64,000 bases of DNA from positions 793,188-857,187 of the forward strand of contig NZ_WJBI01000001.1 in NCBI RefSeq assembly GCF_020804225.1, read 5' to 3'. The translations under genes were made by a program, and so were the position numbers. The stretch comes from Methanosarcina sp. DH2 (GTDB lineage: Archaea > Halobacteriota > Methanosarcinia > Methanosarcinales > Methanosarcinaceae). Below, one piece after another: positions 54,029 to 63,681 of this stretch; positions within the stretch are counted from its first letter, which is position 1, and every line of letters begins with the position of its first letter. Below the pieces are notes generated by a model that ran no database searches, was not told the origin of the DNA, and was given only the letters and a program-made list of their open reading frames with translations.

Positions 54029-54228
54029 GCAATAGGGCAGCAGCAGGGTAACAGCAGAGCCGGATGCAGAAAATGAGTAAATAAGCAGCAGTGGGCAACA
54101 AATAAGCAACAGGTGAGCAACAATCGGCGAGCAGTAACAGGTGAGAAGTAATACAGGGCTCAGATCAACCAGTGAGGAAAAAATAAAAAGAGAGGAAAAA
54201 AGGCCTGAATTACAGGGTCTGCAAAAAC

Positions 54229-54588
54229 TCAGACCAGCCCAAGAGTCTCTATAAGGCTGCTCCCGTACCAAACGACCATAAGGTTGTTTACAGTGACAAG
54301 GATACCTACGGATTCAATAATATGTTTTGTAAGTTCCCAGCGTCCCTTTGACGTTTTTATTACCGGAGCTACGTAAAAGAGCAAAAGGACGAATGCAACT
54401 TTTATAAGCAGGAGATGGTAAATTCCATACTTTTCCAGGATCATTGCAGGAACAGGGTTATATTCTGTGCCAAACGGCAGGGCATAAAAAGTAGAAGCCC
54501 AGTCCCCTATCACATAGAAAAGAATAATAAAACGGATATCGTACAGATAAGACCTGAACGAACTCCGAATATAGCTAACTTCCAACAA
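54229..54588 (-). CDS. Four-helix membrane protein of unknown function (119 aa)
   Basis: It has three to four hydrophobic helices: RFIILFYVIGDWASTFYAL, HLLLIKVAFVLLLFYVAPVI and SVGILVTVNNLMVVWYG, with an intermediate GTEYNPVPAMILEKYG loop. The D-W-x-S-T-F-x-A-L and E-x-N-P-V-P-A residues resemble DUF5658-type archaeal membrane proteins. Function unknown. The gene stands alone on the minus strand downstream of a plus-strand GNAT, so the two are convergent. Confidence 0.65.
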   Translation of the reverse strand: MLEVSYIRSSFRSYLYDIRFIILFYVIGDWASTFYALPFGTEYNPVPAMILEKYGIYHLLLIKVAFVLLLFYVAPVIKTSKGRWELTKHIIESVGILVTVNNLMVVWYGSSLIETLGLV

Positions 54589-55196
54589 AACCCCCCTATT
54601 ACTTCTCTGTTTTTCGGTTAAAGCGACTTTATTTTATGAGATTATATAAGCGTAAGAAACTAAGATAGAGGTTTACAAATTTTAGTAAGGAAGCCGTCGA
54701 GGGTTTTAATAATATTTAATATGTCTATGGGCTACCGAATATAGAACAGAGATATAAACGAGTTAAGATAACCGAATAGACAGTAAAATATTTGTTTAAG
54801 GGGATATTTTGTAAATTAAATCTAAAAAGAGAAAATCGGAGGCTTCTGATGTCTTTTAGGACTAAATTATAGCAGTAATTCTAATTGATGCTCGATGCTT
54901 TCAGAATATAGTCTGGATGGATTTTTCTGGTCGAATCTTCCTGCCAGTTAAGGACTATGCTGAAGGTATGGAAAAGATTTAAAAAGGGGAATTTCGATTA
55001 AAAGGAAAACTCCGGGGAAAAGTGAATTCCAGTAAAAATAGCTTCAAATGATCCCAGAAAAAATAGTTTCAAATAGCTCCAATATAAAAGGTCCCGGCAA
55101 AAGTAGTTTCAATAAAAAGTGATCCAGCAAAGTCCCGAAGTGAGAAAACGACTGGAAAATGGATGATCTGGATGAATTTCAGTTTTAAACTAAAAG
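54589..55196. other. Gap with degenerate short repeats
   Basis: About 55000-55140 holds imperfect repeats of the type AAATAGTTTCAAATAGCTCC / AAAAGTAGTTTCAATAAAAA. I compared these with the CRISPR repeat and rejected a relationship. No gene is supported. Confidence 0.4.
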
Positions 55197-56024
55197 ATGA
55201 TACGTATGGCTGAACAATTTCAAAACACAGGGAAGGAAAATTCCCCCTCCTTACTGGAAATGAAAAATGTAACAGTTGTCAGGAGCGGGAAAAAGATCCT
55301 TGACTCCGTATCCCTTTCCATCAAGCCAGGGGAACACGTTGCAATCATAGGACCCAATGGCTCGGGCAAATCCTCCCTGATAAAAACCCTTACAAAAGAG
55401 TACCACCCGCTGGCAGGAGCTGACGGGCTCGTACTGAAAATCATGGGTAAGGAGACCTGGCACGTTTTTGAGCTCAGGAAACTTCTCGGGATAGTCTCTG
55501 GAGAACTCCAGCAGACTTGCTGTCGCCAGATCCGGGTTCTTGATACGGTACTCTCAGGATTTTTCAGCAGCATAGGAATATATTACAACCACAGAGTAAC
55601 CCCTGAAATGGAGACAAGAGCCAGAGAAATTCTGGAGTTCCTTGAGATTTCCCACCTTGCAGACAGGTTGATGTGCGAACTTTCCACAGGGGAAGCAAGA
55701 AGAGTGCTTATAGGGAGAGCTCTTGTGCACGACCCGCATGCCCTTATCCTTGACGAGCCTGCAAACAGCCTCGATTTAAAAGCCATGCACAGTTTCCGTG
55801 AAAGTGTCCGGAAAATAGCATGCTCCGGGAAAAGTGTTATCCTTGTCACCCACAACCTGCAGGATGTCATTCCCGAAATCAGTCGTGTGATTCTCATAAA
55901 GGAAGGAAAAGTCGTCATGGACGGAAAAAAAGAAGAAGTTCTGACAGATGCAAACCTCTCCGAGCTTTTTTCTCTTCACGTACAGGTTATGGAGAAAGAC
56001 GGCTACTACCAGGCCTGCAGCTAA
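55197..56024 (+). CDS. ABC transporter ATP-binding protein, stand-alone
   Basis: A complete ABC ATPase of 275 residues: Walker A GPNGSGKSS (about 54-62), signature LSTGEARRVLIGRA (about 163-176), Walker B HALILDEPANSLD and the switch His in VILVTHNLQDV. A short N-terminal extension (about 18 residues) precedes the first strand. No permease or binding protein is next to it, so it may serve another transporter or a non-transport role as in the ABC-F or ModF-like groups, although only one ATPase domain is present. The start is ATG 55197, with 55206 possible. Confidence 0.85.
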   Translation: MIRMAEQFQNTGKENSPSLLEMKNVTVVRSGKKILDSVSLSIKPGEHVAIIGPNGSGKSSLIKTLTKEYHPLAGADGLVLKIMGKETWHVFELRKLLGIVSGELQQTCCRQIRVLDTVLSGFFSSIGIYYNHRVTPEMETRAREILEFLEISHLADRLMCELSTGEARRVLIGRALVHDPHALILDEPANSLDLKAMHSFRESVRKIACSGKSVILVTHNLQDVIPEISRVILIKEGKVVMDGKKEEVLTDANLSELFSLHVQVMEKDGYYQACS

Positions 56025-56592
56025 AGGAAATTGCTCAATTCAACCCTTTTGATTCTGTGTACAGACCCACCTCTTTAGTCAGCACCAGGCATCTCAGCCT
56101 TATCAGGCATCTTACCTGATACCCGTTTGTTTAAAAATATTTCATCTGACACGAAACCACTTTTCAATTCACACTGTATGAAAGCGCTCCCGCGATATGG
56201 CGACAACTACCAAAAGAAGCAAAAAGGAACAAAAGACCGATCTGAAAAAGCAAGAAGAAAGAAAAAGAAGACCTGAGAAGAGTATCTTTTAGATATAATT
56301 TAATTCCGTATTTTTGCATTCTTACCATTTTCTGACTGCTCTTAAGTATTGGTTCCTTATTAGTTTCCTACTGGATTCCCGGTTCGTTTTCATTAATAGT
56401 TTTTTCCTCTTTTTCGCGGAAAAGACCGCTTGCAGGCGAGCGTGACAGAAACGGTTCGGTAGAGCAAATGCGTTGTACCGGTTAGAAATATCTGTCATTT
56501 AGTCCTCTTGAGCGAAACGAAGCGTAGCGAAAAGGACCTCGTGCTGTTGCACTTGCAGTGCAACTCCCAGGAAATCTCTGATTCCCTGTGAT
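56025..56592. other. Gene-free stretch leading into structured repeats
   Basis: 56500-56560 contains GAGCGAAACGAAGCGTAGCG and the palindrome TTGCACTTGCAGTGCAA, related in style to the 87-bp repeat that follows. Nothing coding. Confidence 0.4.
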
Positions 56593-56796
56593 CCCGAAGT
56601 GAAACTCGGGAAGTAAAATCTGTGATTTTATGAATCAGTCTGCTTGAACGAGCGAAGCGAGTGAAACAGACCTCGTGCTCCCGAAGCGAAACTCGGGAAG
56701 TAAAATCTGTGATTTTATGAATCAGTCTGCTTGAACGAGCGAAGCGAGTGAAACAGACCTCGTGCTCCCGAAGCGAAACTCGGGAAGCGAAACTCG
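56593..56796. repeat. 87-bp tandem repeat made of hairpins (2.3 copies)
   Basis: Copies at 56593-56679 and 56680-56766, with a partial third, are nearly identical. Each contains CCCGA...TCGGG, the palindrome TAAAATCTGTGATTTTA, and GTCTG...CAGAC around CGAGCGAAGCGAG. The second palindrome is the reverse complement of the one beside the TnpB-type remnant at 29.76 kb. This suggests a transposon-end or structured-RNA origin. 56797-57140 adds nothing further before the next gene. Confidence 0.75.
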
Positions 56797-57140
56797 GATA
56801 TCAAAAGAATCTGATATTCAAATCTTATCTTTAATACAAAGGAGATCATATTTGCTTTTTAATACAGGTAATTGCATAAAACTAATGGAATATTTAGAAT
56901 TTAGAATAGAATTTAGATTAAAAGTTTAGGATTGTATGAAAGCTTCAGAGTCATATGAAGTTTCAGAATATGCTTCAGATATACTATAGTAATGCGATTC
57001 CGAAGTATACTCACAGGACTTGGCTTTTGAATATATTCACCGATCATGAATTTTTCCATCAAGTTAGGAATTTATTTTGGAATCGAAGTACTAGAACCAG
57101 AATCCCTGCAAGTATTCTGCAGGAAAACAGAGGAGGCTAC

Positions 57141-57929
57141 ATGCCAGTAATTACCATAATAGGGTGCAGGATGTTTGAAGATGAGATCATGCACCTCCTT
57201 GAAAACGACCCTGAAATTGGAAAAGTGCTTGTAGTGGAAAACGAAGACTGCGGCGGGATTATGAGAAAATTGACCGAAGCAGGAATTGTACACACAGCCC
57301 TTCCCCTTGAAGGGATTCCCGAAAAAGCTGCAGGTAAAGACAAAAGTTTGACCCTCATAATATACATACTTGAGCTCGCCCTGCACGCAATCCCTGAAAA
57401 CCTTAAAAAAACCGTATATTCAAAAGTAGAACTTATGGCTCCCCGTTCGGACGGGGTCCTGCTCTTTTACGGGCTCTGCGGAAACGTGCTTGGGAAAATT
57501 GAAGAAGACTTCAAAGACCTGGACTGCAGGGTCTCCATCCTGAAAGAAGAAAACGGAGAGATTGTTGATGACTGCATCGGTGCCGTTCTTGGAGGCAGGG
57601 GACATTACCTGGAAGTCCTGAAAAGCTGCAGAGGTGTGGGCACCTTTTTCCTGACCCCCATGTGGGCTGTGAACTGGAGGGAAATGATCCGGACTGCAGG
57701 CCTTAGTCAGAACCCGGATGATATAACGATGTCGAAGTTTGTCTTTGATTATGCAGGCTATAAAAAGGTTGCCAGAATAAATACAGGCCTTGCCTACGAA
57801 AAAGATTTCGATGCCTGTGTAAAGGAATTTTCCACACTCTTTGAATTTGAAATTACGGACCTGAATGGGACTTTGCAGCTTGTAGAAAATTGTTATGCAA
57901 AAACAAAAGCTTCAGTGATCAATGCCTGA
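57141..57929 (+). CDS. DUF1638 family protein
   Basis: I start at ATG 57141, six bases after AGGAGG; the frame is open further upstream but without a signal. The 262-residue protein has ITIIGCRMFEDEIMHLLE, CGGIMRKLTEAG, LLFYGLCGN, DDCIGAVLGGRGHYLEVL and GTFFLTPMWAVNW, the blocks of DUF1638. Several conserved Cys and His (GC near residue 8, CG near 37, LCG near 114) suggest metal or cofactor binding. The family is often found near corrinoid methyltransferase genes in methanogens, but none is in this window. Function unknown. Confidence 0.88.
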   Translation: MPVITIIGCRMFEDEIMHLLENDPEIGKVLVVENEDCGGIMRKLTEAGIVHTALPLEGIPEKAAGKDKSLTLIIYILELALHAIPENLKKTVYSKVELMAPRSDGVLLFYGLCGNVLGKIEEDFKDLDCRVSILKEENGEIVDDCIGAVLGGRGHYLEVLKSCRGVGTFFLTPMWAVNWREMIRTAGLSQNPDDITMSKFVFDYAGYKKVARINTGLAYEKDFDACVKEFSTLFEFEITDLNGTLQLVENCYAKTKASVINA

Positions 57930-58061
57930 CCTCACATCCGGGTATAAATCCTGACCTTTAAGCTCGGGTCGAAAAACTCGGGTTTGAGAAATATTTTTTT
58001 CGACCCCTTTCTTTCCCGGCATCTTTCCAATCTTTAAACTTTTTTCGCTCTATATCTTACC

Positions 58062-58140
58062 TTTCTTTCCTTCTTTTATTTTTCTTTCCTTCTTTTATTT
58101 TTCTTTCCTTCTTTTATTTTTCTCTCTTTCTCTTATTTTT
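58062..58140 (+). terminator. 19-bp pyrimidine repeat with T runs
   Basis: The unit TTTCTTTCCTTCTTTTATT occurs about four times after the DUF1638 gene. The T-rich runs are typical of archaeal termination and would stop plus-strand transcription before the next operon. The gap 57930-58309 has no gene. Confidence 0.5.
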
Positions 58141-58309
58141 ATATCCTTCTTTCATTCAATTCCTCCACATATTCTTTTGGAGTATCAAATGAGTTCGAGA
58201 CATTTAAGCTATCAGTTTCCTTTATCAATTGATAGGTATTAATATTCGTAGGCAGATTTAAAATAAACACGAAATCTAACGTCAAAAGACCTGAGGGGGA
58301 ATTCAGGAG

Positions 58310-60130
58310 TTGGGAAACCATTTTATTATGATTGCCGGAGAAGAGGCAGGTCCTGCATCAAACAAAATGGGCGGGATCTGGAACGTCATTGATGAAGAGG
58401 CGCATACCCTTGCGGCTCTTTTTGACTCCGGAAAACTCAAGGCAAAAGAAAGTACAGAGATCCTTGTTGCAGGGCCATATTTCGGGCACAGGGGAGCAGA
58501 CTGGAACCGGGGCTTGAACAGGATTACTAATATGGACGGGCTTGCCCCTCTCAGCTCTGACGGAGAGCTCCGGAAAAGTCTCAAAGCCCTTGAAAACGAA
58601 GGTATAAAGGTTTTCACAGGAGAAGAGATGGTTGGAGAAACCAGGATAGGTTACCTGCAATTTCAGACTTCGGATTTTGGGAAACTCCGCTCCTCATATA
58701 TGGGAAAAGAGATGACTCTCGAAAGCAGGGTCAAAGCCGAAGCCTATGAACTTCTTGGGCTTGACTCCCTGAGGTATGAAAGCATGCCAAATGGAGCTGA
58801 ATATACTCATTACCTTTCTCTTTCGCATTCGATTTCCGAGCTTATCCGGCTTCTTGTAAGTTCAGCTCCTAAAACTGGCGATACCTGGGCAGAAGAGGCA
58901 GGTTCGGGTAAAGATTCAATTCCCTGTCCCGGAATTTCCCTTCATTGTCATGAATTCGGGACATTCTATGCACCTGCAAGACTTAAAAAGCTGGGAATCC
59001 CGATAAATACTGTCGCGACCCTGCATGCCACCCTTCCTGGCAGGGCTGCCGGATATAATTCCATTCAAAAAAGAAGAAACAATGACAGCACATGGTCTCA
59101 GGGCGTGCCTCAAAACCTTGCCTCCCTCGAAGCACTTGCCCTCTATGCAGATACGGTTACTGCCGTTGGGGAATCAACTCGCCAGGAGGCCAGGCTTTTT
59201 TACGGGATTAACGGGATTGTCATTAGAAATGGAATAACCATTGCGCCCGAAAAAATAGACTGGAACCGCAAAGAACTTTGCCTCGCACATATAAGGAATT
59301 TCCTTTCCGAAAACATGCACAGGTACTATGGAGGGGAAAAGGTCGAGCCCGAAAAGATTATTCCTATTTTCACAATCTCCCGTATAGAGGTCGAAAACAA
59401 AGGATACCCTGACCTTCTAGATTCCCTTCTAGCTCTCGAGCACATAATAAGGAACAGCATCATGGAAGGGCATATGGAAGAGGGGACAAAGGTAATTTGC
59501 TTCCTTATAGCAGCAGAAGGCCCGAAAACTAACCTCCCAGAAGGGTTTCCGGTACACCTTCCAAAAGATGTACTTGTAGGAAACGAACTCAGGCTTCAGC
59601 AGATGATAGAGGAAAGAGGGCTGGATTTCACGAGACTGGTAAGAGGAAAGCGTTCAGTTGCAGCAGTCCTCTATCCCCAGATTATATCAACGGAGGACGG
59701 AGGGCTGGGCATGGGAGTCAGGGACTTTATGGCAGGCTGCTGTGCCGGGATATTCCCCTCCCGCTATGACCCGTTTCTGCTCACAGGGCTTGAAGCCGGA
59801 AGAGAGGGAACCCCGAGCGTGGTAAGCCGGGTCTGCGGCTTCAGTGATGCTATAAAAACTATCGAGTCCCTGGTAGAAGGTCTGGGAGGAGTGATAGTGG
59901 TAGACAACATAGACCTTTCCTATTACGAGACAGTCCTTGACTATGCCCTGGCAGTCAGTTACTTTACCAGAAATTTTGTGGATGACAGAGTAAAATACAA
60001 ACTGCTCTGCAGGGAAGCTTTTCTCCTTGCAAAGGATATGGGCTGGGAAAAGCCCACAGAGCAGTACTATGAGCTTATAAGCGGGGCACGCTTCTGCGCG
60101 CAGGAAGATGAAGTCTCTGAAAAAGAGTAA
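58310..60130 (+). CDS. Glycogen synthase-like glycosyltransferase (GT3/GT5 type)
   Basis: The 606-residue GT-B enzyme begins AGEEAGPASNKMGGIWNVIDEEA, the nucleotide-sugar loop of glycogen synthases (K-x-G-G-I). It has VAGPYFGHRGADW, LHCHEFGTFYAPARL, TLHATLPGRAAGYN, TRIEVENKGYPDLLDSL and ends with GIFPSRYDPFLLTGLEAGREGTPSV, the E-x7-E and R-Y-D-P-F signature near the C-terminus. It would extend alpha-1,4-glucan from UDP- or ADP-glucose. The start is TTG 58310 behind GAGGGGG, with ATG 58328 possible. It is followed by a galT-like gene after 33 bp, suggesting one operon. Confidence 0.85.
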   Translation: MGNHFIMIAGEEAGPASNKMGGIWNVIDEEAHTLAALFDSGKLKAKESTEILVAGPYFGHRGADWNRGLNRITNMDGLAPLSSDGELRKSLKALENEGIKVFTGEEMVGETRIGYLQFQTSDFGKLRSSYMGKEMTLESRVKAEAYELLGLDSLRYESMPNGAEYTHYLSLSHSISELIRLLVSSAPKTGDTWAEEAGSGKDSIPCPGISLHCHEFGTFYAPARLKKLGIPINTVATLHATLPGRAAGYNSIQKRRNNDSTWSQGVPQNLASLEALALYADTVTAVGESTRQEARLFYGINGIVIRNGITIAPEKIDWNRKELCLAHIRNFLSENMHRYYGGEKVEPEKIIPIFTISRIEVENKGYPDLLDSLLALEHIIRNSIMEGHMEEGTKVICFLIAAEGPKTNLPEGFPVHLPKDVLVGNELRLQQMIEERGLDFTRLVRGKRSVAAVLYPQIISTEDGGLGMGVRDFMAGCCAGIFPSRYDPFLLTGLEAGREGTPSVVSRVCGFSDAIKTIESLVEGLGGVIVVDNIDLSYYETVLDYALAVSYFTRNFVDDRVKYKLLCREAFLLAKDMGWEKPTEQYYELISGARFCAQEDEVSEKE

Positions 60131-60163
60131 AGGGAAATAAGGGAAAGGCTGAGGTTTCAGAAA

Positions 60164-61174
60164 ATGTCAGAAATCAGAAAGCATTATTTTCTCCCCGAGT
60201 ACTGCATAATTGCTGAAGAGAGGGCTAAAAGGCCTTCGGATTTTGTGGGGGCAGCCGAAGGTTCTGAAGGTTCAGAAGGTTCTCAGGAAAGCTCCTTTGA
60301 AAGCTGCGTTTTTTGCGGGGGAAATGAAGAAAAAACGCCTCCTGCAACTGCAGTATATAAGAATGGGGAGGTCTTTGCCGATAGCGGGGAAAAAAGAGTA
60401 CGCAACTGGGATTTTCGCTGTTTCCCAAACCTCTATCCTGCACTTTCTCCTGCCCCACCTCCTCCCGGATTTCAGGGGAAAGATCCTGAAGTTCTCCCGG
60501 GATTCGGTTTCCACGAAGTAATAGTAGAGTCGCCTTTGCACGGGAAAAAGCTGGAAGACTTCTCAGATAATGAAATCTCCGGGCTTATGAATGTCTATAA
60601 GGACAGGGTATGCCATTACACAGCCCATGAAAAAATTCGTTATGTATCCCTGTTCAAAAATTCTGGAAAAAACGCAGGTGCTTCCCAGGACCATCCGCAC
60701 AGCCAGCTCATAGCCCTGCCGGTTTGTCCTCAGGTTCTGGAAAGGGAATTGAAGGCTATTAGAGAAGTAAAAGAGTGCCCTTACTGTGCTATCATTGAAA
60801 AAGAAAAAGTCTCACCAAGACTTATCCATGAAAATAGCAAATTTATGGCTTTTGCCCCTTACTATTCAATAGGACCCTTTGAAATATGGGTCCTTCCAAA
60901 AAAACACATAAGCTTTCTCGGGGATTTTAGTCCTGAACTCCTTTTTGCCCTTGGTGAGATTTTGCGAGTTATCCTCAGGAATTACGCAAAAGTGCTTGGA
61001 AACCTGCCCTATAACTATATGTTCTACCAGCTTTTTGAAACTCCGGAGTACCACCTGAACCTCAGGCTGGTACCCCGACTCTCTACTGCTGCAGGGTTCG
61101 AACTTAACACCGGAATCTACATTAATACGGTTTCTCCGGAAAAGGCAGCCTCATACCTCAGAGGGGATGAATGA
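60164..61174 (+). CDS. galT: Galactose-1-phosphate uridylyltransferase-like protein
   Basis: HIT-superfamily nucleotidyltransferase of 336 residues. The catalytic DHPHSQL (about 176-182) contains the nucleotidylated His179, and the zinc site CVFCGG starts at Cys48. GFHEVIVESPLHG, NSGKNAGASQDHPHSQ, CPYCAII and PFEIWVLPKKH follow in the usual order. An Ala/Glu/Gly-rich insertion (EGSEGSEGSQESS, about 32-45) near the N-terminus is unusual. It exchanges UMP or AMP between sugar phosphates; in this cluster it may supply UDP- or ADP-glucose to the synthase upstream. Confidence 0.88.
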   Translation: MSEIRKHYFLPEYCIIAEERAKRPSDFVGAAEGSEGSEGSQESSFESCVFCGGNEEKTPPATAVYKNGEVFADSGEKRVRNWDFRCFPNLYPALSPAPPPPGFQGKDPEVLPGFGFHEVIVESPLHGKKLEDFSDNEISGLMNVYKDRVCHYTAHEKIRYVSLFKNSGKNAGASQDHPHSQLIALPVCPQVLERELKAIREVKECPYCAIIEKEKVSPRLIHENSKFMAFAPYYSIGPFEIWVLPKKHISFLGDFSPELLFALGEILRVILRNYAKVLGNLPYNYMFYQLFETPEYHLNLRLVPRLSTAAGFELNTGIYINTVSPEKAASYLRGDE

Positions 61175-61676
61175 GTGTTCAGAATAACCCGGGAGAGAGA
61201 AATCGACATGGAACAAATAGCCAGCAAACAATTGGAGCAAATAACCTGAATAAACAAAAGGGATAAAAAATGGAATAAACAGTTAGAGTAAAAGTTTCCA
61301 ATGTAAAAACATATGGAAAAAATCAGAGATATGTTTATGTACAATTAATAAGGAATAAAGTTAGGTAAGTATAGAGATATATTCTTAATGCGAAAATTGT
61401 CCTGTAGACCAGGTATATTTAGATAATTCCTGTTCTGAACAGGTACGTGAAAGGGTTTAAGGGGAATAAGTACAGAGAAATTACAGCAGGAAAGACGTAA
61501 CCTGAGTTTACCAATCTGGAAAATATTTGACAAATCTGGAAAAATATTTGACAAATCTGGGAAATATATGTTTAACCCGGTAAGCTGAAGGGTTTGAACA
61601 GCACAGGCTGGGGGAAGCCTGTAACTTTTAGCAACCGTGATGTCATTTACTTTGACAAAAAGGAACAAGTGAGTCT
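61175..61676. other. Gap with short direct repeats
   Basis: GACAAATCTGGAAAAATATT-like units occur three times at about 61513-61570. The stretch otherwise has no gene; a promoter for the next gene is expected here. Confidence 0.4.
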
Positions 61677-62840
61677 ATGAGAAAGATTCGAATAGGAATG
61701 TTTAGTTGGGAAAGTTTGTATTCAATACGTGTAGGAGGGATTTCGCCCCATGTATCCGAACTCTCTGAGGCTCTTGCAGCTGAGGGTCATGAGGTTCATC
61801 TTTTTACCCGAGGCCTTGAAAACAATAATGAAGTAATCAGTGGAGTCCACTATCACAGAATTGCATGCGACAGGACTGGAGGAATAGTGGAACAAATGAA
61901 CAGGATGTGCGATGCCATGTATTGCCGGTTCCTTGATGTGCAGGAAGAGGCAGGAGAGTTTGATATCCTCCACGGGCATGACTGGCATCCTGTAAACGTA
62001 CTCTGCAGAATTAAAGCCCAGTTCGGGCTGCCTTTTGTCCTGACATTCCACAGTACGGAATGGGGCCGCAACGGAAACCGGCATGGGGACTGGTGGGAAG
62101 CAAAAGAGATTTCGCACAGGGAATGGCTTGGAGGGTACGAGGCTTCCGATGTAGTTACAACCTCCACAGTTTTGAGAGAAGAAGTCAAGCACATATACAA
62201 AATTCCCGATTACAAGCTGTGGGAAATCCCCAATGGAATAAATGTGGGAAAAATAAAAAGAGAAGTTGATCCCGGAAAAATAAAAAGAAATTACGGGATA
62301 CATCCATGCCTTCCTGTGGTGCTTTTTACTGGGAGGATGTCCTATCAGAAGGGACCTGATCTGCTAGTTGAAGCTGCAGCAAAAGTCCTTAGGAAGCGGG
62401 CTGCCCAGTTTGTGCTCATAGGAGAAGGGGATATGCGGGCTCAATGTGAAAACCAGGCTCAGAGGCTTGGAATTGGGGATTCCTGCAATTTCCTTGGTTA
62501 CGCCCCGGACAATACTGTCATAGACTGGTTCAATGCCTGTGACCTTGTCTGTGTCCCAAGCCGAAACGAACCCTTCGGGATAGTTGTGCTTGAGGCATGG
62601 GATGCAAAAAAACCTGTGGTTGCAAGCGATGCAGTTGCTCTTGTTGAGAACTTCAGAACGGGAATCATTGCTCATAAAGAACCCTCTTCCATTGCCTGGG
62701 GCCTTAATTACGTACTTGAGGGTCTCGGACGTAACAGAATGGGAGAGAAGGGGTACGACCTTCTGAAAAAGAGATACAACTGGGAGACAATAGCTGAAAA
62801 AACCCTTGAAGTATATGAAAAAGTAATAGAAAAAGCCTGA
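61677..62840 (+). CDS. GT4 glycosyltransferase (glycogen/starch synthase-like)
   Basis: The 387-residue GT-B enzyme has MFSWESLYSIRVGGISPHVSELSEAL (acceptor loop G-G-I), FDILHGHDWHPVNVLCRIK, TFHSTEWGR, LFTGRMSYQKGPDLLVEA and NEPFGIVVLEAWDAKKPVVA, the donor-site E-x7-E. It resembles archaeal GT4 enzymes annotated as glycogen or ADP-glucose synthases. With the glycogen synthase-like and GalT-like genes upstream it forms a storage-polysaccharide group, although about 500 bp separates it from them. Precise donor and acceptor are not determined. Confidence 0.85.
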   Translation: MRKIRIGMFSWESLYSIRVGGISPHVSELSEALAAEGHEVHLFTRGLENNNEVISGVHYHRIACDRTGGIVEQMNRMCDAMYCRFLDVQEEAGEFDILHGHDWHPVNVLCRIKAQFGLPFVLTFHSTEWGRNGNRHGDWWEAKEISHREWLGGYEASDVVTTSTVLREEVKHIYKIPDYKLWEIPNGINVGKIKREVDPGKIKRNYGIHPCLPVVLFTGRMSYQKGPDLLVEAAAKVLRKRAAQFVLIGEGDMRAQCENQAQRLGIGDSCNFLGYAPDNTVIDWFNACDLVCVPSRNEPFGIVVLEAWDAKKPVVASDAVALVENFRTGIIAHKEPSSIAWGLNYVLEGLGRNRMGEKGYDLLKKRYNWETIAEKTLEVYEKVIEKA

Positions 62841-62970
62841 GTGTTTAAATTATGAAGAATATTTAAAAAGCCTGTGTACTAAAACACAGTGTCTTTAAAA
62901 AACTTAGCACTTAAAAAATAAAAAATATATTACTTGAAAAAGTTTGAAGAGAAAGTGTGAGAGGAAGGTA

Positions 62971-63606
62971 TTATACAGTATCTTCCTCGTCGTCTTCGTC
63001 AAATTCTTTATAACTGTCGCTTCCTACCATAGCTGCCGAAATTGAGTCAATCCCGTCAAGCCACTCTGCAACAATTCCATATGGAAGCTCAGCCATTATC
63101 TCTTCAGGCAGGCTCTGTCCTTTGAGTACGATTGCGCCGCACTGTGCAGTGTAATCAAGAGCAGTTTCAAGGTCATCCGAGGCTTCGGCGTCGATTGCTA
63201 CTTTTATAAGTTCTTCGATATTTGCCTCCTCCTCGTAATCGCCCATGACATAGCATTCAAAGGCGACGAGTGCCCCCATCAAAGAGGTCTGTACCGAATC
63301 GATCATAAGGTCAATATCTTCAGAAATGGGTTCGACCTCGGAAAGCACTATATCCCTGATCTCCTCAAGAATCTTTAAAGACATTTCTTTGGAGAGCAGA
63401 TTTTTTTCAAAGCGAGCGGTTAATTTGAGGCAGGCAAGAATCACATCGTCAACCATGTTGACGAATACAGCACTTTCCTTTCCGGCCTCTTCTTCGGACT
63501 CTTTGATTTGAAAACCGCTTTCCTTTGCCCGTCCGAGCCAGTTTTCCCAGCGCTTTTGGGTATAAAATTCATAGGGGGGGACCTGGTTCATATCATGTTC
63601 AGGCAC
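62971..63606 (-). CDS. DUF2150 family protein
   Basis: The 211-residue acidic, helical protein has YTQKRWENWLGRAKESGF near the start and VFVNMVDDVILACLKL in the middle; the C-terminal tail is very acidic (EFDEDDEEDTV). These fit DUF2150, an archaeal family of unknown role found mainly in Euryarchaeota. No membrane segment or enzyme motif is visible. It is convergent with the GT4 gene and codirectional with the UPF0179 gene upstream of it. Confidence 0.85.
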   Translation of the reverse strand: MPEHDMNQVPPYEFYTQKRWENWLGRAKESGFQIKESEEEAGKESAVFVNMVDDVILACLKLTARFEKNLLSKEMSLKILEEIRDIVLSEVEPISEDIDLMIDSVQTSLMGALVAFECYVMGDYEEEANIEELIKVAIDAEASDDLETALDYTAQCGAIVLKGQSLPEEIMAELPYGIVAEWLDGIDSISAAMVGSDSYKEFDEDDEEDTV

Positions 63607-63681
63607 TTATAACACCGCTTATATACCTTTTTTATTAATTAATAATCAGTCTTACTATTACTAAAAGGTGTTTGTTTATGT

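Noticed and set aside
55020-55140. TAGTTTCAATAAAAAGTGAT-type sequences as further CRISPR relics
   Set aside because: Only the GTTTCAAT start matches, with no 37-bp unit and no matching end, and they form their own short repeat family.
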